A stretch of 36,775 nucleotides of DNA from an uncultured Ruminococcus sp. (lineage in GTDB: Bacteria; Bacillota; Clostridia; Oscillospirales; Acutalibacteraceae): NCBI GenBank assembly GCA_902785365.1, contig CACZYC010000021.1:1-36775 (forward strand). The letters are read 5' to 3'. The notes under the pieces were generated by a model that was not told the DNA's origin, searched no databases, and saw only the letters and a list, made by a program, of their open reading frames with translations. The position numbers and the translations under genes are program-made. Shown here in pieces: positions 8,261 to 14,148 of this stretch (positions are counted from its first letter, which is position 1; the number at the start of each line of letters is the position of its first letter).

Positions 8261-9861
8261 CTTCTGACCCCTCCGTTAATATTTTTATAATTTGAGGCGT
8301 TGGACTTGTAGAGGTTTTTGAACACCTTGTAGCCTCGTTCGTACACGCCCTTGTTCTCAGGGTTAGGAGTATATACATGATTTGGTTTTACAAGCTCTCG
8401 CGATAAATTGAGCACGTCAACGCCTTTGATACCCGCCGCGACAACGAGCGCGGTTCCTATTGCGCCGACCTCACGGGTGTTGTTGACTGTCTCTATCGTT
8501 CTTCCTGTAATATCCGCCAGCATTTGACAGGTGACAGAAGATAATGCTCCTCCGCCGACAAATCGAATCGTATCGGACGTTTTCACCTTTTTCTCTTCAC
8601 ATTCCAATAGCCAGCGCAAATGATAACAGATACCCTCCAAAACCGCGCGGAGCATATCTCTCTTGTCGTTTTCAATCTGAATGTTAAAGAACATTCCGCC
8701 CGCGTTGGAGTCCTCAAACGGACAGCGGTTGCCGTGCAGCCAAGGGGTGAAGATAATGCCGTTTGCTCCCGCGGGTGACTTGGCGATTTCATCGGATATG
8801 TAGTCATAGATGCTTGTGTATTTGCTTTCGATATCATCAGTCACAGCAGAACTGTTCCGATAAACTCCGATCTCGTCCAGCGCAAGATGCTCAATCACCC
8901 ACTCAAAGCATTTCCCTGCAGTCTCAAGTTCCGCGTAATAATTGTAGTAGCCGTGCTTGGCGGACAGAACACCTGTAATCATAGCGTTGATATCAACGGT
9001 TTGATGATCCATAAACGTAGATACCCATCCCGATGTTCCGACATAGATATGCGTGTCTCCCGCTCGTGTACATCCCGCGCCGATATTGACGAAGGTGGTA
9101 TCTCCTCCGCCGCCGAATACGGGAATCCCTTCGACGAGCCCGAGTTCCCGAGCCGCTTTGTTTGTCAGTCCGCCGACTAAATCCGTACAGTCGATGATGT
9201 CGGGCATATGGTCGGGATTAACCTTATACATCTTTAAAAGGCCTTTGTTCCATCCTTCCTTGCCTTTTCGCGTGTCATAAAGGAAAGTGGCAAAAGCCGT
9301 ATCCGCTGTTCTGACAATTTTTCCTGTACAGCGCGATACAAGATAGTCGCCGATATCCAGCCATTTATACATTCGATTAAATACATCAGACTCGTTGTTT
9401 TCGACCCACTTATATTTCCAGACAGGGTCCTTGGCGCTGGTTGAGCCCGCGTAATTTACACGCAGGTTGCGCAGCAGTTTATAAAGGCTGCAGCCTGAAA
9501 CTTTGATTATTCCGCTGCCCATACAGCCCATATATTCCTTATAGCCTTTTTGGTCGAGATAGTTCATCGGACGTCTCAGGGCGTTTCCGTTCTCGTCAAC
9601 AAAAACCGCTCCCTGCATCTGTGAGCAGAACGCCATTCCCTCTATTTCATTGGGCTTAATCGCCGAATCTTTCAACAAATCCTTCGTGGTTGAGCAAATC
9701 GCGTTCCACCATTCTTCCACGTCCTGTTCCGCGCCTCCGTTTTCGGAGATGTAAAGTCCGTACTCGGCTGAAACCTCGGCTATAAGATTTATTTGTGAGT
9801 CAATCTGAAACAAACAGGTTTTTACGCTGCTTGTTCCGAAATCATAAATGACTATATACAT
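8257..9861 (-). CDS. FGGY-family carbohydrate kinase (xylulokinase-like)
   Basis: A 534-residue cytoplasmic kinase that should phosphorylate a sugar or polyol with ATP. It begins IYDFGTSSVK (phosphate-binding Asp7), carries MAFCSQMQG, a GGGDTTF segment whose Asp254 is the expected catalytic base, GTSGW near 276, and a C-terminal ATP site FVGGGALS followed by EVGAIGTALVVAAG. Xylulokinase/gluconate kinase relatives share this layout; the true substrate cannot be read from the sequence. The start at 9859-9861 is preferred over an upstream in-frame codon because the protein then opens directly with the first FGGY strand, and AGAGGAAG sits just upstream. It lies 11 bp after the HAD phosphatase gene and overlaps gtrA, so the three form one operon. 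The pairing with a phosphatase is unusual for simple pentose catabolism, where isomerase or transporter genes would be expected. Confidence 0.85.
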   Translation of the reverse strand: MYIVIYDFGTSSVKTCLFQIDSQINLIAEVSAEYGLYISENGGAEQDVEEWWNAICSTTKDLLKDSAIKPNEIEGMAFCSQMQGAVFVDENGNALRRPMNYLDQKGYKEYMGCMGSGIIKVSGCSLYKLLRNLRVNYAGSTSAKDPVWKYKWVENNESDVFNRMYKWLDIGDYLVSRCTGKIVRTADTAFATFLYDTRKGKEGWNKGLLKMYKVNPDHMPDIIDCTDLVGGLTNKAARELGLVEGIPVFGGGGDTTFVNIGAGCTRAGDTHIYVGTSGWVSTFMDHQTVDINAMITGVLSAKHGYYNYYAELETAGKCFEWVIEHLALDEIGVYRNSSAVTDDIESKYTSIYDYISDEIAKSPAGANGIIFTPWLHGNRCPFEDSNAGGMFFNIQIENDKRDMLRAVLEGICYHLRWLLECEEKKVKTSDTIRFVGGGALSSVTCQMLADITGRTIETVNNTREVGAIGTALVVAAGIKGVDVLNLSRELVKPNHVYTPNPENKGVYERGYKVFKNLYKSNASNYKNINGGVRS

Positions 9862-9872
9862 TAATCTTCCTC

Positions 9873-10505
9873 TTATTCGTCCAGATGGACGCTCCAACCT
9901 GTATCGACCTTCTCATGAACCTTATTAAGAGTTTGATCATCCAGATTAGGCCAGTCGACCACGGTGCTGGCTTTATTTTTTACAAGATGCGCTTTTTCGG
10001 CGCACAGGGCAATCGGCGTATCGGCAAGAGAGTCGGAATAGAAATTATCAATCATCGGAAAGCCGTGGTCAATCATATACTGCGCCTTTTCCTGCGCGTA
10101 CATCAGATTATGCAGAAACACCCCGTACTTACGGTTGAACTCAGTTGCCATAAAGTTTACACCGAGCCTTTTTGCGATAGGTCCGATGATACAGTCGGGC
10201 GACGCGCTGATAATCAGATCGTCAGGCTTCTTTTGCGCCAGATACCAAGGAGCTATTTTCTTTTCGTTTTTATCCCAATAACGCTCAATCTGTTCATCAA
10301 AATCATCTATCAGCGTCAGATAGCAGAAAAACTCACGCTGCATCTGATACTCATGTATTTTGCCCAGCTTACGCAAAATCAAGTTCTTGACTACTTTCGG
10401 AGCGAAAGTGAAACACAGCTTAGGGTGCCGTTTCATACACCAGGTAAAAAATCCTATTGAGCAATCAGTAGGAAAAATAGTTCCGTCAAAATCATATACA
10501 TTCAT
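9873..10505 (-). CDS. HAD-IB family phosphatase (phosphoserine phosphatase-like)
   Basis: A 210-residue HAD hydrolase of subclass IB. All four motifs are visible: DFDGT (Asp5 nucleophile, Asp7), Ser100 in IISAS, Lys140 in the AQEKAQ segment, and DNFYSDSLADTP (Asp153/Asp158). A helical cap of about 80 residues follows motif I, as in SerB-like enzymes and in phosphatases acting on lipid-linked or polyol phosphates. It should remove a phosphate from a small metabolite in the cytosol; the substrate is unknown. It is the first gene of the operon HAD-FGGY-gtrA, with AGAGGGA 6 nt before the ATG and a promoter at 10554-10583. Being next to a sugar kinase and a GtrA protein, it may act on the same sugar phosphate or on an envelope precursor. 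Confidence 0.8.
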   Translation of the reverse strand: MNVYDFDGTIFPTDCSIGFFTWCMKRHPKLCFTFAPKVVKNLILRKLGKIHEYQMQREFFCYLTLIDDFDEQIERYWDKNEKKIAPWYLAQKKPDDLIISASPDCIIGPIAKRLGVNFMATEFNRKYGVFLHNLMYAQEKAQYMIDHGFPMIDNFYSDSLADTPIALCAEKAHLVKNKASTVVDWPNLDDQTLNKVHEKVDTGWSVHLDE

Positions 10506-10553
10506 TTTGTTCCCTCTAATTTGTTATTTGCGCGAAAAGCGTATCACATTTCG

Positions 10554-10583
10554 ATTATATCGCTGCCTCACCGTCATAAACAA
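10554..10583 (-). promoter_or_regulatory. Promoter of the HAD-FGGY-gtrA operon
   Basis: Minus-strand TTGTTT (10578-10583) and TATAAT (10554-10559) are 18 bp apart, about 50 nt upstream of the HAD start codon. A six-pair inverted repeat (CACCGT/ACGGTG) overlaps the -35 box and spacer and could be an operator or the end of a weak terminator for the STAS gene. Confidence 0.5.
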
Positions 10584-10608
10584 ACGGTGTAATGTCACGC
10601 AAAAAATA

Positions 10609-10959
10609 TCAGATGTTGAACAGACGGGCGAATCCTGTCAACTCAAAAATCTCACGCACAGGAACGGTGAGGTTGCGAACAACCATCTCCCCTTTGTTTT
10701 CCATCATCTGTAACGCGCCGAGCAGAACACGCAATCCCGCGCTTGAGATGTACTCAAGCTTGGCAAGATCCAGAATAAGCTTCGTTGCGTCACCGACGAC
10801 TTCATTGATTTTGCTTTCAAGATCGGGAGAAGTGATAGTATCAAGTCTGCCATCCAACAGAAATGTGTATTCAGCTCCGTCCTTTGTCATCGAGATTTTC
10901 AGATAACTGTTTCCGCTTGATTTCGAGGCAGTATTCATATTTTTATTAAAAATTCCCAT
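10609..10959 (-). CDS. STAS-domain anti-anti-sigma factor-like protein
   Basis: A 116-residue protein that is nearly all STAS domain after a short Ser/Asn-rich leader (1-18). The strand FLLDGRLD, the segment LILDLAKLEYISSAGLRVLL and the final helix fit SpoIIAA/RsbV-type anti-sigma-factor antagonists. In those proteins a Ser just before the (A/S)GL turn is phosphorylated by a partner kinase and dephosphorylated by a PP2C phosphatase; Ser72 or Ser73 is the candidate here. No kinase (RsbW/SpoIIAB-like) or sigma factor gene is next to it, so the partner is encoded elsewhere. AGGAGGA lies 7 nt upstream of the ATG. It could control a sigma factor, or a process such as glycosyl transport regulated by a stand-alone STAS switch. 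Confidence 0.8.
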   Translation of the reverse strand: MGIFNKNMNTASKSSGNSYLKISMTKDGAEYTFLLDGRLDTITSPDLESKINEVVGDATKLILDLAKLEYISSAGLRVLLGALQMMENKGEMVVRNLTVPVREIFELTGFARLFNI

Positions 10960-11093
10960 ATGTTTATCCTCCTGTTGTAATTATTATTACGCGCCTGCGG
11001 GTCAGGCAAAGCTAATTGTATATATATTGTATCATATTTCTCTTGTTTTTTTAAGATAAAAAACTGTTATTAACTTTTAATTTAGGCTATGTA

Positions 11094-12044
11094 TTAAAAT
11101 TCTTTGTAAAGTACCTTTTCGATGATAAATTTGGGGCGGTGTTTGGTCTCAAGATAAATCTTGCCTATATACTCGCCTACAATTCCTATCATCAAAAGCT
11201 GTAATCCGCCGATTGCCCAGATGGACACGCTCAGACTTGCCCAGCCGCTGACTGTCTGACCCATACAGAAGCGTATCAGACAATAAATGAGGAAGATTAT
11301 TGCCACAATAAATGATACTACACCCATAACCAGCGAAATCCTAAGCGGTTTTACTGAGAATGAAGTGATACCGTCAAACGCGAACGCGAGCATTTTTTTG
11401 AGCGGATATTTGCTCTCGCCCGCCAGTCGTTCGTTGCGCTTGTACTCGACTATGGCGCTGGGGAATCCAATCTGCGGAACAATTCCGCGCAGGAAAACAT
11501 TGACCTCGTCAAACTGCAGAAGTCCCTCAATGGCGCGCTTGCTCATCAGACGGTAGTCGGCGTGATTGTCAACTATATCAACGCCCAGCAAACGCATAAA
11601 CTTATAGAAACCCTGAGCGGTTCCGCGCTTGAATCCCGTGTCTGTATCGCGGTTGTTGCGCACACCGTAGACGATGTCGTTACCCTCGTAGTATTTGTCA
11701 ACAAACTCGGGGATTTTCATGATATCGTCCTGCAAATCCGCGTCAAGCGTGATGACCATATCGGCGTAATCCTTGGCGACGGTCAGCCCCGCGATGAGCG
11801 CGTTCTGATGTCCCTTGTTTCTTGAGAGGTTTATGCCGACGACCATATCAAGGTTCTTGTGGTACTTCTCGATGAGGTTCCATGTGTTGTCCTTACTGCC
11901 GTCGTTTACGAACGCGATTTTACTCATCGGGTCGATTTTCTTGTTGGCAATCATATCCGACATAATTTTGTAAAGACGCATTGATGTTTCGGGAAGAACT
12001 TCCTCCTCGTTGTAGCAGGGAATCACAAGCCAAAGTTTATCCAT
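11094..12044 (-). CDS. Family 2 glycosyltransferase, DPM1/GtrB-like, membrane-anchored
   Basis: A 316-residue GT-A enzyme with VIPCYNEEEVLPE at the start, VNDGSKDNTW (about 46-55), the metal-binding ITLDADLQDD (Asp101/Asp103) and DNHADYRLMSKR (about 159-170), followed by two transmembrane helices (about 236-258 and 275-295). This is the layout of GtrB/dolichol-phosphate-mannose-synthase-like enzymes that load a nucleotide sugar onto a polyprenyl phosphate at the inner membrane face. The product is typically flipped and used to decorate wall polymers or lipids. It is the last gene of a run with two membrane protein genes (spacings 53 and 27 bp) and follows a GGTAGGA ribosome site. A GtrA-like protein is encoded 3 kb further on in a separate operon. 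The sugar donor cannot be read from the sequence. Confidence 0.85.
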   Translation of the reverse strand: MDKLWLVIPCYNEEEVLPETSMRLYKIMSDMIANKKIDPMSKIAFVNDGSKDNTWNLIEKYHKNLDMVVGINLSRNKGHQNALIAGLTVAKDYADMVITLDADLQDDIMKIPEFVDKYYEGNDIVYGVRNNRDTDTGFKRGTAQGFYKFMRLLGVDIVDNHADYRLMSKRAIEGLLQFDEVNVFLRGIVPQIGFPSAIVEYKRNERLAGESKYPLKKMLAFAFDGITSFSVKPLRISLVMGVVSFIVAIIFLIYCLIRFCMGQTVSGWASLSVSIWAIGGLQLLMIGIVGEYIGKIYLETKHRPKFIIEKVLYKEF

Positions 12045-12071
12045 AATTTTTCCTACCTTTTTCCTACTTTT

Positions 12072-12491
12072 CTACCTTATAGTTTTTTCAAACTTGTTTC
12101 CGCATTTGGGGCAACGGATAGTGTGTGTACCTTTTACATTCTTAACTCTGAGCTGAGCTTTGCAGGCGGGACATTTGTAGTAGCGATGGGTTCTGCCGTC
12201 ACGAAATTTTTTGTACGTCAGGCTGAACCAGCCTGTAACCGCCTTAAAAATCGGCTTGAACTTTTGGTTTTCAGCGCTGCGTTTGTAAGTATTTGTGGAC
12301 AGACATCTGAACACCGCGAGCCCGAGCAAACCAATCGATATCACGCTCATAATAATCCGAACAGGCAGGTTGTAAACAAACCTGTTGACTATTGCTAAAA
12401 TTACGGAGAGTACAATCAGCGTTATGTTCAACTCGTCGGCACCGTAACGCCCCTGCATAAACGCCGATATTTTGTATAAGAAATTTCGCAT
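12072..12491 (-). CDS. Small membrane protein with C-terminal zinc ribbon
   Basis: A 139-residue protein of unknown role. Two transmembrane helices (about 20-40 and 43-63) are followed by a basic linker and a compact zinc ribbon at the very end: Cys107-x-x-Cys110 and Cys127-x-x-Cys130 (CPAC, CPKC). The ribbon faces the cytosol if the N-terminus does. It sits 53 bp after the larger membrane protein gene and 27 bp before the glycosyltransferase gene, so it is probably co-transcribed and linked to the same envelope process. The ribosome site is weak (GGTGAT). I do not recognise a named family. Confidence 0.7.
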   Translation of the reverse strand: MRNFLYKISAFMQGRYGADELNITLIVLSVILAIVNRFVYNLPVRIIMSVISIGLLGLAVFRCLSTNTYKRSAENQKFKPIFKAVTGWFSLTYKKFRDGRTHRYYKCPACKAQLRVKNVKGTHTIRCPKCGNKFEKTIR

Positions 12492-12544
12492 ATTATCACC
12501 ATTTATATTTTATCATTTTGAAACAAGTGACACAATATACAAAA

Positions 12545-13360
12545 TCATCCTTTGGTAAACATATCAGTGATATCGAGCCTTTGTGTGGTGAGCATACCGA
12601 ACCTGTCGGCTGACTCGTTTATCTTGAATTCTTTGTTATACAGATTGTAGCTTGTGTCAACATAAGGGTTGTTTTTGCTCAGAGAGACCATTGTAGCCGC
12701 GGACAGATGGATAAGCACGGCAACGAGAATCAGCGAAATTTTCGCGGGGATTCTTATACGTCTGAACGTAAAGATCTTCCAACCGATAATTATACTGAAC
12801 AAAAACGGGACGAGCATTAAAATAAATATTCCTATCTGATCGCCAATCCCTGAAAAAAGTTTGCTCCAGTCCAGCTGCGCAAACTCGCTCACCCTCATAA
12901 ACGTACTGTGGGCTGAGTGATAAAGCAGCTGAATTACAAACCACATTGTCAGAACAACAGTGAAAAAGTTGCTTAGCACAAGGTTGAACACACGACCGCC
13001 GAATGTGCAAAGCACCGTGAAAACACAGGCAAACACCATGGAAAACGCGCCTGTATATAAAATACTGTTAAAGCCGAAATCCTCGCCGCAGCCAATACGC
13101 AGTGAAAACTCGAGCCACAATATGAGAATAGGAAACCAGAAAACGGTAAGATAATCGTGACCTCTTGTTTTGCGCTCAACGTAAATGCCGAACCCGTCGT
13201 CGTAATCCAGCGGGCTTCGGAAATTGGCGGCACGTCTTTTTCTTACGCGGCGTCTGGGGGGCATATCCTGTACGGGAGGACGCGTGGGAGTCGGATTGGG
13301 ATTATCTTCAAAGACATTATAGTCAGGCAGATTTTCAACATACTCATTAAAATCAGCCAT
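12545..13360 (-). CDS. Polytopic membrane protein, unknown function
   Basis: A 271-residue protein with an acidic then Pro/Arg-rich cytoplasmic N-terminus (about 1-55, including PTPTRPPVQDMPPRRRVRKR) and about five hydrophobic segments between residues 70 and 235; the last 40 residues are soluble. The start is the ATG at 13358-13360, because GGGAGGTGG stands 6 nt upstream; an in-frame TTG 15 bases earlier would lie inside that ribosome site. It heads the run with the zinc-ribbon protein and the GtrB-like glycosyltransferase and has its own promoter at 13425-13454. No family was recognised and no catalytic motif is visible. Confidence 0.7.
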   Translation of the reverse strand: MADFNEYVENLPDYNVFEDNPNPTPTRPPVQDMPPRRRVRKRRAANFRSPLDYDDGFGIYVERKTRGHDYLTVFWFPILILWLEFSLRIGCGEDFGFNSILYTGAFSMVFACVFTVLCTFGGRVFNLVLSNFFTVVLTMWFVIQLLYHSAHSTFMRVSEFAQLDWSKLFSGIGDQIGIFILMLVPFLFSIIIGWKIFTFRRIRIPAKISLILVAVLIHLSAATMVSLSKNNPYVDTSYNLYNKEFKINESADRFGMLTTQRLDITDMFTKG

Positions 13361-13424
13361 ATTTCCACCTCCCAAATAGTTTTTTACAAATACATATAAA
13401 TTGACATTATAATTCTAATACACA

Positions 13425-13454
13425 ATTATACATAGAGCAAGTAAAGTTACACAA
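13425..13454 (-). promoter_or_regulatory. Promoter upstream of the membrane-protein/glycosyltransferase genes
   Basis: Minus-strand TTGTGT (13449-13454) and TATAAT (13425-13430) are 18 bp apart and about 65 nt upstream of the start at 13360. The -35 box lies inside a near-palindrome TTACACAATTGTAA (13447-13460). Confidence 0.5.
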
Positions 13455-13465
13455 TTGTAATGCGC

Positions 13466-13496
13466 AAAAGAAAAATGCACCCCTTCAAAAAGGGGT
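13466..13496 (-). terminator. Terminator after rpe
   Basis: Minus-strand ACCCCTT and AAGGGGT pair (13490-13496 with 13479-13485) around a 4-base loop, followed by a T-rich run. It lies 9 bp after the rpe stop codon and ends the rlmB-rpe operon. Confidence 0.75.
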
Positions 13497-13504
13497 ACGA
13501 TTTA

Positions 13505-14146
13505 TTATTTCTTCAGTTTCGCAATAGCCTCCGCGGGATTATCGGCTTTGAACACCGCTGTACCCGCTACCGCAACATCCACACCCGCTCCGGCACAGAG
13601 CGCGATATTATTCTCGGAGATTCCGCCGTCGGCCTCAATCAGAACATCAAGATCACGGCGTGTTATCTCGGCTTTAAGCGCCTTTACCTTCGGGAGCATA
13701 TCCGCCATAAAGCTCTGACCGCCAAACCCGGGTTCCACCGTCATAACAAGCACCATATCGAGCTCATCAAGATACGGGAAAACCTCCTCGATATCGGTCT
13801 TTGGCTTAACAACAAGTCCTGCCTTTACCCCGCGGGATTTGATTTTTTTAATCGTCTCAAGCGCGTCGGAGTCACTCTCGATATGGAACGTGATTATGTC
13901 CGCTCCCGCGTCGCAGAAGTCATCAATATATCTGAGCGGTTCGCTTATCATCAGGTGGACATCAAAGGGCTTTTCGGTAAAGCTCCTTACATACTTGATA
14001 ACGGGCGCGCCGAAGGTTATGTTGGGGACAAAGTGTCCGTCCATAACGTCCAGGTGCATATAGTCGGCGCCCGCCTTGTCCATACGACTGATTTCAGCGC
14101 CGAATTTTGAAAAGTCACAGGATAAAAGTGACGGTGCAATTAACAT
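13505..14146 (-). CDS. rpe: Ribulose-phosphate 3-epimerase
   Basis: A 213-residue TIM-barrel enzyme that interconverts ribulose 5-phosphate and xylulose 5-phosphate in the pentose phosphate pathway. The family signatures are all in place: MLIAPSLLSCDF at the start, HLDVMDGHFVPNITFG with the metal-binding His/Asp, DVHLMI, MTVEPGFGGQ, and ADGGI near the end with a phosphate-binding VAGTAVF. Length is normal. The start at 14144-14146 is chosen because the protein then opens on the first conserved strand; TGGAGGT lies upstream and overlaps the end of the ATPase-like gene. A longer in-frame reading starting at 14341 only reads through the previous gene. Co-location with an rRNA methyltransferase gene is common in Firmicutes chromosomes, where rpe sits near ribosome-assembly genes. 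Confidence 0.95.
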   Translation of the reverse strand: MLIAPSLLSCDFSKFGAEISRMDKAGADYMHLDVMDGHFVPNITFGAPVIKYVRSFTEKPFDVHLMISEPLRYIDDFCDAGADIITFHIESDSDALETIKKIKSRGVKAGLVVKPKTDIEEVFPYLDELDMVLVMTVEPGFGGQSFMADMLPKVKALKAEITRRDLDVLIEADGGISENNIALCAGAGVDVAVAGTAVFKADNPAEAIAKLKK

Positions 14147-14148
14147 AT

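Noticed and set aside
8257..9861. Naming the kinase xylB
   Set aside because: No xylose isomerase or regulator nearby and the substrate cannot be read from FGGY motifs; rpe in another operon is not enough support.
13447..13460. TTACACAATTGT word shared with 18528-18539
   Set aside because: Only two copies, AT-rich, and partly explained by a -35 box; too weak to call an operator.
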